From Rubrolithibacter danxiaensis (GTDB taxonomy: Bacteria; Bacteroidota; Bacteroidia; Sphingobacteriales; Sphingobacteriaceae), in assembly GCF_047272945.1 (NCBI RefSeq), contig NZ_JBKOPS010000006.1:1-64000 (forward strand): a stretch of 64,000 nt of DNA. Direction: 5' to 3'. A program made the position numbers and the translations under genes. Under the pieces are notes generated by a model that made no database searches, was not told the DNA's origin, and saw only the letters and a program-made list of their open reading frames with translations. Shown here in pieces: positions 52,083 to 60,690 of the stretch; positions within the stretch are counted from its first letter, which is position 1, and every line of letters starts with the position of its first letter.

Positions 52083-52823
52083 ATGAATAGAACTTTTGCA
52101 ATCCTTTTTGCTGCCGTGGCCTTAAGTAGCTGCAATTCAGGTAGAATAAAACATTCAACCGTTGATTCTGTACATTCTGCAAATAATGATACTTCCACCA
52201 ATTGGAAAACCTTATTTGATGGAAAAACAACTAAAGGTTGGCATACGTACGGCCAGGATACTGTGGGCAGTGCCTGGAAAGCCGAGAATGGAGTTCTGCA
52301 TCTGGATGCCTCAAAGAAAAACGACTGGCAGACATTAGGTGGAGGAGATATTGTCACAGATGAGGAATTTGAAAATTTTGATCTGAAACTTGAGTGGAAA
52401 ATATCCCCTGCAGGAAACAGCGGCATCATGTTTTATATTAAAGAAGACTCCAGATATGAATATCCCTGGTATACTGGTCCGGAAATGCAGGTTGCAGATA
52501 ACCAGAAAAATGAAGATGGAAAACTAAAAAAACACCGGGCCGGAGAGCTGTATGATCTGCTTTCTTTAACAAAAGATGCAGTAAAGCCGGCAGGAGAATG
52601 GAACCAGGTTGAAGTAGTATCAAATAAAGGAAAGCTGGATTTTTACATGAACAATGAGCATGTTTTATCTACCACAATGTGGGACGATTCCTGGAAAAAA
52701 CTGATACAAAACAGTAAGTTCAAAGATATGCCGGACTTTGGTAGTTTCAAGAAAGGGAAAATCGGTTTACAAGATCACGGGGCAGATGTTTGGTATAGAA
52801 ATATTCAAATAAAAAGGCTTTAA
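52083..52823 (+). CDS. DUF1080 lipoprotein (3-keto-disaccharide hydrolase-like)
   Basis: A 246-residue lipoprotein; the signal peptide ends with a lipobox Cys (ALSSC, ~18). The rest is one DUF1080 LamG-like beta-sandwich: WKTLFDGKTTKGWHTYG, LKLEWKISPAGNSGIMFYI, YTGPEMQVADNQ and a final strand GLQDHGADVWYRNIQIK. Members cleave glycosidic bonds in 3-keto-glucosides or bind glycans. The periplasmic or surface site and the GMC dehydrogenase gene 28 bp upstream suggest that oxidised glycosides are split here. Confidence 0.9.
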   Translation: MNRTFAILFAAVALSSCNSGRIKHSTVDSVHSANNDTSTNWKTLFDGKTTKGWHTYGQDTVGSAWKAENGVLHLDASKKNDWQTLGGGDIVTDEEFENFDLKLEWKISPAGNSGIMFYIKEDSRYEYPWYTGPEMQVADNQKNEDGKLKKHRAGELYDLLSLTKDAVKPAGEWNQVEVVSNKGKLDFYMNNEHVLSTTMWDDSWKKLIQNSKFKDMPDFGSFKKGKIGLQDHGADVWYRNIQIKRL

Positions 52824-52977
52824 TTTTCTTTTTAAACGTTTTTGTTCCGTTTGAAAACCTTTTTATATATCGCTTCCTTAGGGAATGCTAGGGAAATTTT
52901 TTCTTTTGCAGATAGGGGTAAAACTCTTTTTGAATGTCTTATTCAAAATTATAAAAAGAGATTTACTATCAAATTCA

Positions 52978-55365
52978 ATGAAAACTATTTTTACCCTTCT
53001 GTTTAGTATCACTTCCGTTTATTATGCCTTTCCTCAATCTGCAATAAAAGGCACTGTTCAGGACGAGAATAAAAAAGCTGCTTATGCTGCAACCGTTCTT
53101 CTTTTAAAATCTGATTCTTCCATATTAAAATCAGCGCTTACAGATGAAATGGGGACATATGTATTTCCGCAGGTTCAACAGGGAAATTATATAATTTCTG
53201 TAACAATGGTTGGTTATCAGAAAAGTTATCAGGCTTTAACTGTTAGTCAGGCAGAAACAGCAGTACCGCCAATAATTCTGATTCCTCAAGCAAAAATTTT
53301 AAATGAAGTAACCGTAACAGCACGGAAGCCATTTCTTGAACAACGGGCGGATAAATTAGTAGTGAATGTAGCGGCAAGTGCAACAGCTGCCGGATCAACA
53401 GCCTTGGAGGTGTTGAAGAAAGTTCCGGGAGTGATGGTTTCGAATGATAAGGTAACCATTATCGGAAAAGGAACGCCCATTATTTTGGTGGATGGAAGGC
53501 CTTCTCAATATACCGATATATCTCAGGTATTAAAAGAAATAAGTTCTGCCAATATTGATAAGATGGAGGTGATCTCGAACCCCGGAGCGAAATACGATGC
53601 GGCGGGTGGATCCGTTATTAATGTTATCCTTAAAAAGAATGCAAATCTTGGCACTAATGGCAGCTTCAGCCTTTCAAGCGGGGTGGGGCTGTATGATAAG
53701 TCAACTCCTTATTTAGATCGTAATTTTTACCGGTTAAGTCCAACTTTGAATCTGAATCACCGTAATGGCAAATGGAATCTTTTTGGCAGTTATAGTTTTT
53801 TTCATCACAATTATTACGACTACAGCGAGTTTAGCCGCATAATAAATACCAACCGCTTCTTTCAGACAAATTACAGTCCTGGCAAAGGAGATAGTCATAA
53901 TTTTATGGCTGGAGCAGATTTATACGCTGATAAGAAAAATACTTTTGGTGTTATTGTGCGAGGTTTTACCCGGGATGGATTACGGGAAGCAAATAATAAT
54001 ACCCAGCAATTACAGGTTGCAAACGATGCTTTGTTGAGTGCCTTTCAAACTATTAACACTACCAAAAGCACAAGAAGTAATTTTTCAGGTAACCTGAACT
54101 GGAAGCATAGTTTTGATACAGCGGGAAGAGATTTGAATATCGACCTGGATTACTCGAAATTCAGTATTAATAACGATGGCGTGATTATTAACAGGCTAAC
54201 CGACGGAACTCAATATATAAATAATCAGCTGGTAGATAATCCTGTAAGGTTTGGAGTTCTTAAAGCAGATTATACACATCCTTTAGGTAAAACCTCGCGT
54301 TTTGAAGCGGGAGCAAAGGTAAGCCTTGCTACTATTGATAATTTCCTGACTTACAGGCAAAGCGGTATTATTGATAACAAACGAAGTACAGATTTCAGAT
54401 ATACAGAAAATATAAATGCGGCATATACTTCTTATTATCAGAAATTTAATAAATGGGAGTTACAGGGCGGCTTGCGGGCAGAACAAACCATGGCAAGTGG
54501 AAAAAGCCAGTCACAGGAGGTGTTGAACCGCAATTACTGGCAGTTTTTCCCATCTGTTTTCATTACCAGAAATATAACAAACAAGATAGCCACCGTTGTT
54601 CAATACAGCAGAAGGGTTAACAGGCCCAGTTACCAGCAGCAAAATCCTTTTGTTGAATTTTTAGATTCGTTAACATATACAAAAGGTAATCCTTTACTGC
54701 GACCTGAAACAGCCGATCAGTATAAACTTTCTTTTACATACGAGAAGCAACCGTTCTTTGCCCTCAGTTACAATAAGAAGCACGATGTCATATTTGATAA
54801 TGCGCCACGACAGGAAGGGAATCTCACCTATACCACCTCCGAAAATCTCGCTTCTTACGATAATTTCGCTGCCGAACTTAATTTTCCTATTCAATTCGGA
54901 AAAAAGGTAAGCGGCTATGGTGGCAATCAACTGATTTATAACCACTATAAAGCAGAATATCTGGGCAGTAATTTTAACAGAGGAAAATGGAATTGGTTAG
55001 CCTACTGGCAGGTTGCATTCAAGCCGACAGAATCATGGAACTTTGAAGTATCAGGATATTACATGACACGGTTTCTGAATGAGTTTATCATGATAGACAA
55101 CCTTGGCAGTTTGGACCTCGGCATTCAGAAAACGATTATGAATAAAAAAGGAAAGCTAAGCCTGAATTGCAACGATCTGCTTTTTACCGATAAAACAAAA
55201 GCAACTATAAAGTACCAGGCAATAGATGTCAACTTCCGGCAGTTATATGAAAGCCGTAATATCCGTTTAACGTTTACTTATAATTTTGGAAACCAAAGCC
55301 TGAAATCTGCCCGGAGACGTGATACCGCTTCTGAAGCAGAAGCAAACCGGGTAAAAGATAACTGA
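52978..55365 (+). CDS. Outer-membrane beta-barrel receptor-like protein
   Basis: A 795-residue protein starting at MKTIFTL, with a signal peptide (ending FPQ, ~20); the frame is open further upstream but has no family character. A carboxypeptidase-like regulatory domain (~22-105; IKGTVQDENKKAAYAATVLL) is followed by a TonB-plug-like region (~115-215; LEVLKKVPGVMV, PIILVDGRPS, IEVISNPGAKYDAAGGS-type). An OMP_b-brl_3 barrel of ~550 residues runs to the end. A C-terminal Phe-rich last strand is followed by a charged tail. It is probably an uptake or signalling barrel. No SusD-like partner is adjacent, so it is not a classic SusCD pair. Confidence 0.88.
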   Translation: MKTIFTLLFSITSVYYAFPQSAIKGTVQDENKKAAYAATVLLLKSDSSILKSALTDEMGTYVFPQVQQGNYIISVTMVGYQKSYQALTVSQAETAVPPIILIPQAKILNEVTVTARKPFLEQRADKLVVNVAASATAAGSTALEVLKKVPGVMVSNDKVTIIGKGTPIILVDGRPSQYTDISQVLKEISSANIDKMEVISNPGAKYDAAGGSVINVILKKNANLGTNGSFSLSSGVGLYDKSTPYLDRNFYRLSPTLNLNHRNGKWNLFGSYSFFHHNYYDYSEFSRIINTNRFFQTNYSPGKGDSHNFMAGADLYADKKNTFGVIVRGFTRDGLREANNNTQQLQVANDALLSAFQTINTTKSTRSNFSGNLNWKHSFDTAGRDLNIDLDYSKFSINNDGVIINRLTDGTQYINNQLVDNPVRFGVLKADYTHPLGKTSRFEAGAKVSLATIDNFLTYRQSGIIDNKRSTDFRYTENINAAYTSYYQKFNKWELQGGLRAEQTMASGKSQSQEVLNRNYWQFFPSVFITRNITNKIATVVQYSRRVNRPSYQQQNPFVEFLDSLTYTKGNPLLRPETADQYKLSFTYEKQPFFALSYNKKHDVIFDNAPRQEGNLTYTTSENLASYDNFAAELNFPIQFGKKVSGYGGNQLIYNHYKAEYLGSNFNRGKWNWLAYWQVAFKPTESWNFEVSGYYMTRFLNEFIMIDNLGSLDLGIQKTIMNKKGKLSLNCNDLLFTDKTKATIKYQAIDVNFRQLYESRNIRLTFTYNFGNQSLKSARRRDTASEAEANRVKDN

Positions 55366-55392
55366 TTTTGCCACAGTATTTTTACCAAACAT

Positions 55393-55427
55393 AAGTGCCT
55401 GTTATTCAATTAGCAGGCGCTTTTTTT
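55393..55427 (+). terminator. Rho-independent terminator
   Basis: Arms AAGTGCCTG / CAGGCGCTT (one G.T pair) around TTATTCAATTAG, followed by a run of T. Located 27 bp after the barrel gene stop. Confidence 0.88.
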
Positions 55428-55466
55428 GTCTGAAAGCTGTATCAGAATTTATATATTTATAAAGTT

Positions 55467-56393
55467 TTGAGCAGATCAGCTACCATAATTAATAAAGCGA
55501 TTCCAGGCATTATGTTTACTGGCCGGCTTATTAAACAGTCCTTTCAGGAATTAAAAAAGAACGATCCTTTGCGAATGGCAGGAGCTACTTCCTTTTTCAG
55601 TACTTTTGCTATTACGCCTATCCTTATCATCATTATCCAGCTGTTAGGGGTATTTTTTAAGCAAGACAGGCTCAGTTCGCAACTTATTTTGCGCCTGCAG
55701 ATTATGTTGGGGCGTCGTGCTGCGGGACAAATACAGGAAGTTGCCGAACATATTACAGCACTTGCCCAAAATTGGTACGTTACCGTTTTCGGGTTTTTAT
55801 TCCTTATTTTTGTTGCTACAACGCTCTTTTCTGTAATCGAAAATTCCCTGAATCAAATCTGGAAGATCCGTATAAAACCCAATGCAGGTTTTATGTTTGG
55901 CCTCAAAAGAAGATTGCGCTCCCTGGTTATTATAATATTAGCGGGAATATTGTTTGTTATAGGATTGTTAATAGAAGGAGTACAGGCTTTGTTAGGCAAT
56001 TATATTGATTATTTGTTGCCTGAAATTGGTAAATACCTAAATACCACGATAAATGAGGTAGTGTTTATTCTCATAGCAACAGCCTGGTTCAGCTGCATTT
56101 TCCGATTCCTTACAGTAGGGCGACCACTGTGGAAAATAGCTTTTAGTGGAGGATTATTAACAACCCTCTTGTTTGATATCGGGAAAATTGTTCTGCGGTT
56201 CTGCCTGTCAAAAAGCAACATCGGAACTATTTATGGAACCTCGGGCTCAATTGTACTGATTATGCTTTTCGTTTTCTACTCGTCTTTCATATTTTATTTT
56301 GGGGGATGCGTGATCAAGATACTTAGTGAAATGCTAAATCAACCCATAAGGCCATTAAAAGAAGCTTACAGATACGAAATCCACGAAGTATAA
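55467..56393 (+). CDS. YihY/BrkB-family inner-membrane protein
   Basis: A protein of up to 308 residues with six hydrophobic helices. The family start is clear: KKNDPLRMAGATSFFSTFAI, followed by ITPILIIIIQLLG. Later come FLFLIFVATTLFSVIENSLNQIW, WFSCIFRFLTVGRP and SIVLIMLFVFYSSFIFYFGG. YihY proteins were once called RNase BN, but that activity belongs to another gene; their role is unknown. The frame begins with TTG at 55467. The first ATG is at 55512 and leaves the family domain intact, so the true start may be there. It stands alone after a terminator. Confidence 0.88.
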   Translation: MSRSATIINKAIPGIMFTGRLIKQSFQELKKNDPLRMAGATSFFSTFAITPILIIIIQLLGVFFKQDRLSSQLILRLQIMLGRRAAGQIQEVAEHITALAQNWYVTVFGFLFLIFVATTLFSVIENSLNQIWKIRIKPNAGFMFGLKRRLRSLVIIILAGILFVIGLLIEGVQALLGNYIDYLLPEIGKYLNTTINEVVFILIATAWFSCIFRFLTVGRPLWKIAFSGGLLTTLLFDIGKIVLRFCLSKSNIGTIYGTSGSIVLIMLFVFYSSFIFYFGGCVIKILSEMLNQPIRPLKEAYRYEIHEV

Positions 56394-56464
56394 CATTTTT
56401 TGAGAAACAACATTTGTTCTCAACTCTCAAAATTTGCTATCTTGTTTTTCTAACCCATAAACCC

Positions 56465-57607
56465 ATGAAATTTCTACACATACTGACTGTCCTGCTTTTT
56501 CTATCCGTTTGTTCTTATGCCCAGAAGGAAGAAAAATTTAACGGACTGGATCTAGGATTGGGAAATCTATACCGTACTTCGGATGCTAAAACCCGGTCTA
56601 TAAGTCCGGAAAATTTAACCGGCGAACCAGGAAAAGGCGGAATGGCAACGCTTCAGGAAGGAAATGCAAAAGGCGCTGCCCGTGAATTGGGCCAGGGCTG
56701 GAAAGTCAATCCGTATATCCACATAGAACCGGGGCAGACGTTCACCCTTGCTGAAATAACCGGCCCGGGAGCAATACAGCATATCTGGATGACACCAACG
56801 GGGAACTGGCGCTATTCAATTCTTAGATTTTATTGGGATGATGAAAAAGAACCATCGGTAGAAGTTCCTGTTGGTGACTTTTTTGGAATGGGTTGGGGAG
56901 AGTATGCACATTTAAATTCGCTTGCAGTAACGGTAAATCCAGGAAGTGCTTTTAACTGCTATTGGGCAATGCCTTTCAGAAGAAAATGCAGGATTACGAT
57001 GGAAAATATCAATACTGAAAGGATGACTTTATATTATCAGATTGATTATACATTAACAGACGTTCCGGCTGACGCTGCTTATTTTCATGCCCAATTTAAT
57101 CGCAGCAATCCTACCAAAGGCTCTCTGCATACCCTGGTTGATGGTATAAAAGGTAAGGGTCAGTACGTGGGTACGTATCTTGCCTGGGGCGTTAATAATA
57201 ATGGCTGGTGGGGAGAAGGAGAGATTAAATTTTATATGGATGGGGATAACAAATTTCCAACTATAGCCGGCACAGGAACAGAAGATTATTTTTGCGGTTC
57301 GTATAATTTCGATCGCCAGGGTAAGTATACCGAGTTTAGTACAGCATATACGGGCTTGCCACAGGTAATTCGTCCCGACGGAGCGTATAAATCGCAGGAA
57401 CGCTTTGGTTTATACCGCTGGCATATTATGGATCCTATCCGTTTTAACAAGGAATTAAAAGTTACCATTCAGGACCTTGGCTGGAGAAGCGGCGGAAGGT
57501 ATTTACCGCAGCAATCGGATATCAGTTCGGTAGCTTACTGGTATCAAACCGAACCTCATGCACGTTTCCCCAGGTTGCCTTCAAAAAATGATCTGGAGGT
57601 TAATTAG
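56465..57607 (+). CDS. DUF2961 exported protein (glycosidase-like)
   Basis: A 380-residue protein with a signal peptide (MKFLHILTVLLFLSVCSYAQ). The DUF2961 fold fills the rest: GPGAIQHIWMTP, LRFYWDDEKEPSVEVPVGDFF, a region WWGEGEIKFYMDGD and GTGTEDYFCGSYNF, which holds conserved acidic residues. Members of this family include difructose-anhydride and alpha-fructosidase or arabinofuranosidase-type enzymes. The precise substrate here is not evident. I chose ATG 56465 since the frame upstream lacks signal-peptide features. It starts 72 bp after the YihY gene. Confidence 0.9.
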   Translation: MKFLHILTVLLFLSVCSYAQKEEKFNGLDLGLGNLYRTSDAKTRSISPENLTGEPGKGGMATLQEGNAKGAARELGQGWKVNPYIHIEPGQTFTLAEITGPGAIQHIWMTPTGNWRYSILRFYWDDEKEPSVEVPVGDFFGMGWGEYAHLNSLAVTVNPGSAFNCYWAMPFRRKCRITMENINTERMTLYYQIDYTLTDVPADAAYFHAQFNRSNPTKGSLHTLVDGIKGKGQYVGTYLAWGVNNNGWWGEGEIKFYMDGDNKFPTIAGTGTEDYFCGSYNFDRQGKYTEFSTAYTGLPQVIRPDGAYKSQERFGLYRWHIMDPIRFNKELKVTIQDLGWRSGGRYLPQQSDISSVAYWYQTEPHARFPRLPSKNDLEVN

Positions 57608-57635
57608 AATCGTGGGATGAAAAAGGTTTAGAGGG

Positions 57636-58427
57636 CTACTGTTTCAGATTTTTATTCACGTAATCCATTACTTCCTGAAAAGTAGTAATCCAGATTTCTT
57701 TTTCATGATCCTTTAAATACTTGAGTAACTGACGGTGGGCTTGTGCTGAAATTTGCAGATAGTCGCCGCCTACACCATGAAACATAAAAATTCCAAGGCC
57801 GCCTGCAGTCTGCGTTCTTTTTACAAAATCTGTTAATTCATCACCAGTCGGATTATTTGCAGCAGCCCAGCTGGGCACCTGGAAGTTGTCAAGGGTTTTG
57901 AAATCAGTAATTATCGAATTTTTATCTCCGCCGGAGCGTGCATATTTTACTAAAGATGAACGTCGTAAAGTATCCAGATAATTTCCTCCGCCCACAACTG
58001 TTTCAGTGCAAGGGTAAGCGTAGGTACGTGATGTTTTGTTATCAATAGTATATAGTAGCTTATTCATGGTTGCAATCTCTCTTATTATGCTATTAAGGGT
58101 ATAATTCTCAGAGCTGTACTCCGGCTTCGTTTTTACAGATGAGGCAGCGCAGGGATGATAAAGTGTATGATTTGCAAGTTCGTGCCCTTTTTTCGCTGCC
58201 GCCCGCCATCGGCTTAAATCCTGTTCATTAAAATAAGTGTCTAAAAAGAAAGTGCCTTTCAGATTTGCAGAATCAAGCTGAGGAATTGCAATATCAATCT
58301 GTGATTTTAATGCATCATCATATGTTAAAATAATAGCGGCCTTTTTACCTTTCGGCCAGCGGACATGTTGCTGGGCACTGCTGAAAAAAGGTGAAAGAAG
58401 TAGCAGGATGAAAAGTAGTTGCTTCAT
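57636..58427 (-). CDS. Exported polysaccharide deacetylase (NodB fold)
   Basis: A 263-residue protein with a signal peptide (MKQLLFILLLLSPFFSSAQ). The NodB-type metal site is visible as ILTYDDAL (~34-41), with the catalytic Asp pair, and HELANHTLYHP (~79), with the HxxxH-like metal ligands. Later motifs are AYPCTE and GIFMFHGVGGD, which holds the C-terminal catalytic His. It would remove acetyl groups from a glycan in the periplasm or outside. I chose the start at 58427 because longer versions overlap the GNAT gene and hide the signal peptide. Confidence 0.88.
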   Translation of the reverse strand: MKQLLFILLLLSPFFSSAQQHVRWPKGKKAAIILTYDDALKSQIDIAIPQLDSANLKGTFFLDTYFNEQDLSRWRAAAKKGHELANHTLYHPCAASSVKTKPEYSSENYTLNSIIREIATMNKLLYTIDNKTSRTYAYPCTETVVGGGNYLDTLRRSSLVKYARSGGDKNSIITDFKTLDNFQVPSWAAANNPTGDELTDFVKRTQTAGGLGIFMFHGVGGDYLQISAQAHRQLLKYLKDHEKEIWITTFQEVMDYVNKNLKQ

Positions 58428-58443
58428 GAATTTATAGTTAAAA

Positions 58444-58911
58444 CTATCGCCAGGAGGAGGTTTTAATTGATTTTCCCATACAAAGGCTACCGGGAGAGTT
58501 AATATAGGGGCCAAAGTTTTCAATAATTGAGAAGCCGTGTTCACTATAAAGTTTAATGGCTTCAGGTTGTTGTTTCCCTGTTTCCAGTACCAAATTTATA
58601 TAATACCGTTCCTTTGCCCAGTTGCTTAATTCTTCTAAAATGGCAGAAGCAACTCCAAAGCCTCTTAGTTGGGGGTGAACATACATTCTTTTAATTTCTA
58701 CTGTATCTTCATTTATTTCTTTAAAGCATCCGCAACCGATGGTTACTTTATTGATATAAGCAAGAACAACCGTGTCAAGGCGGTCAATGTTAATGTTCAC
58801 ATTGTATTTATATTCATGATTACTGTATCGTGCCGCTAAATCATTGTCCAGTAATTTAATTAAATCTTGGAAATCTTTATGATCGCTTGTTGTTCTTTTA
58901 AGTTTCATCAT
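58444..58911 (-). CDS. GNAT-family N-acetyltransferase
   Basis: A 155-residue acetyltransferase of the GNAT fold. The acetyl-CoA binding motif A is VKRMYVHPQLRGFGVASAIL-like (~84-103; here starting IKRMYVHP), with the R/Q-x-x-G-x-G/A loop RGFGVA. The end has LVLETGKQQPEAIKLYSEHG. The preceding strands AYINKVTIGCGCFKEI fit the fold. It acetylates a small molecule or an amine of unknown identity. Transcribed just ahead of the deacetylase gene with a 16-bp gap, so the two may be co-expressed. Confidence 0.9.
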   Translation of the reverse strand: MMKLKRTTSDHKDFQDLIKLLDNDLAARYSNHEYKYNVNINIDRLDTVVLAYINKVTIGCGCFKEINEDTVEIKRMYVHPQLRGFGVASAILEELSNWAKERYYINLVLETGKQQPEAIKLYSEHGFSIIENFGPYINSPGSLCMGKSIKTSSWR

Positions 58912-59094
58912 ATTACATCAGAAGTCAAAAGAAATTAATGAATGAGAAAAATTTTCTTCTTTTTTAGTTTTTTGAGCCAAAAAACTCACTAATTCCAGTT
59001 TAACTTATTGTTTTTTCTAAAGATATTTTAATTCTCTTCAATGAATGCAAAATAGTTTGTCAAAAAAAGGTCTTTTTGTGTGAAGGATTTATGT

Positions 59095-59126
59095 TAAAAA
59101 GCAAAAGTCCCATATTTGGGACTTTT
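59095..59126 (-). terminator. Rho-independent terminator of the DinB gene
   Basis: Perfect 10-bp arms AAAAGTCCCA / TGGGACTTTT around TATT, 18 bp after the minus-strand stop at 59144. Read on the minus strand it is followed by TTTTGCTTTTT. Confidence 0.85.
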
Positions 59127-59143
59127 ATCAATGTTTATACTTG

Positions 59144-59704
59144 TTAAAATAATTTTTCCTGAGGCGGTTTTACACCTTTTAACCTTAAATAGATCGTGCA
59201 TTGCCCGCGGTGATGGGTTTGATGCTCAAAAGCCTTTTCATATGCGAGGCCCCTTTCTAAATCCATATTAAATATTTTTACCTTGTCTGATAATTGTGAA
59301 TTATTGGTTCCCTGCAAAGCGTTAATTACATAATCATAGCTGTCCATAACGACTTTGGTGAGACTTGCTTTGGTTTTAAAATCATTCATTTTTTCCAGGT
59401 CTTTTCCTTCATTAGGATTTGCTTTTCCTGAAGCTCCTGCACCAAAAGCATAATTTGCATTTGCTATATGCAGCATTTGTTCGGCAAATGAACGAATTTC
59501 AGGAGTAGGTTTGAAATTAATTCCATCTTCCGGCATGGCGTCCAGGTACTCCTTGGTGTATTCTTTTGCACGTTTCCAGTCGGCTAGCATTTGAGCCTGG
59601 TCAATAGGTAGAGCGTCAGCCAGCAGCGTACCGATACTCATAAAACTGATAAGTAATCCTATCATAAAGGATTTTACCCCAGTTGGGTTTAAATAGATTT
59701 TCAT
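59144..59704 (-). CDS. Exported DinB-like four-helix protein
   Basis: A 186-residue protein with an N-terminal hydrophobic segment that looks like a signal peptide (~14-30; IGLLISFMSIGTLLADA). A DinB/YfiT-type four-helix bundle follows. The metal-binding-like His residues of the family are seen in EQMLHIANANYAF (~72) and in HQTHHRGQCTIYLRLKG (~160). Members are thiol- or metal-dependent enzymes of varied and mostly unknown function. Export is unusual for the family in general but common for Bacteroidota members. Stands alone between two terminator-like regions. Confidence 0.88.
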   Translation of the reverse strand: MKIYLNPTGVKSFMIGLLISFMSIGTLLADALPIDQAQMLADWKRAKEYTKEYLDAMPEDGINFKPTPEIRSFAEQMLHIANANYAFGAGASGKANPNEGKDLEKMNDFKTKASLTKVVMDSYDYVINALQGTNNSQLSDKVKIFNMDLERGLAYEKAFEHQTHHRGQCTIYLRLKGVKPPQEKLF

Positions 59705-59857
59705 GACTTAAAATTTAGGTATAATTTATATTCTAATTTACGTATTTGAGCACAGAACTAATCTTCTTTATTAATAAATCTTCTTTACCTTAAGGTATAG
59801 CAAAAGAAAAAGTTATTATTGTACTAATTTCATTCTTAAAATCACAATAACAATTTT

Positions 59858-60679
59858 ATGTCAGAAGAACTGTTTTCTTTAAAGGATAGGGTAATTGTAG
59901 TAACCGGTGGCACCGGAATTTTGGGAGAAGCATTTGTTAACGGGATAGTAGAGGCAGGCGGAACCGTAGGCATCCTCGGCAGAAACAAAATAATTGCAGA
60001 AGAGCGGGCACAGAAGATTAACCAAAACGGCGGAAAAGCCATTGCCCTTATTGCCGATGTAATGAATGAGGAGGATTTGCAAAGTGCACGTTCAAAAATT
60101 ATAAGTGAATTTGGCCAAATAGATGGCCTTGTAAACGCCGCCGGCGGTAACCGTCCTGAAGGAGTGCTGAATGCGGATGAAGATATTTTTAAGATGAACC
60201 TGGAAGGAATGAAAAAAGTAATGGAGTTGAATGTGTGGGGAACATTGCTTCCAACACAGATTTTCGGCGAAGCTATTGCACAAACTGCAGGTAAAGGAAG
60301 TATTGTAAATATTTCTTCAATGAATTCCAAAAGAGCCATTACTAAGGTGCTGGGGTACAATATGGGAAAGGCAGCAATGGACTGTTATAATCAGTGGTTT
60401 GCAGTTGAACTTGCCAGACGCTATGGGGATACGATCCGGATGAATGCGTTGGCACCAGGTTTCTTCCTTACAGAACAAAACCGAAATTTGTTAACCACAC
60501 CCGATGGCGGATATACGGAAAGGGGAGAACTGGCCATCAGGCAGACGCCATTTAAACGATTCGGGCATCCGGATGAATTAAAAGGAGCTTTGGTTTGGTT
60601 ACTAAGTGATGCCTCAAAATTTGTAACGGGTGCAATGATCTGTGTGGATGGTGGCTTTTCAATATTTGGAGGAGTATAA
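59858..60679 (+). CDS. SDR-family D-mannonate oxidoreductase-like enzyme
   Basis: A 273-residue short-chain dehydrogenase. The NAD(P) site is VTGGTGILGEAF (~15-26), followed by a DVMNEEDL-type adenine site and NAAGG (~89-93). The catalytic Ser is in NISSMNSKRA and the YxxxK pair in GYNMGKAAMD (~167). The end FVTGAMICVDGGFS is typical. Placed 11 bp before a mannonate dehydratase gene, it probably interconverts D-fructuronate and D-mannonate, replacing the unrelated UxuB dehydrogenase. This is the usual arrangement in Bacteroidota. The specific substrate is inferred from context. Confidence 0.9.
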   Translation: MSEELFSLKDRVIVVTGGTGILGEAFVNGIVEAGGTVGILGRNKIIAEERAQKINQNGGKAIALIADVMNEEDLQSARSKIISEFGQIDGLVNAAGGNRPEGVLNADEDIFKMNLEGMKKVMELNVWGTLLPTQIFGEAIAQTAGKGSIVNISSMNSKRAITKVLGYNMGKAAMDCYNQWFAVELARRYGDTIRMNALAPGFFLTEQNRNLLTTPDGGYTERGELAIRQTPFKRFGHPDELKGALVWLLSDASKFVTGAMICVDGGFSIFGGV

Positions 60680-60690
60680 ATCAACATCTG

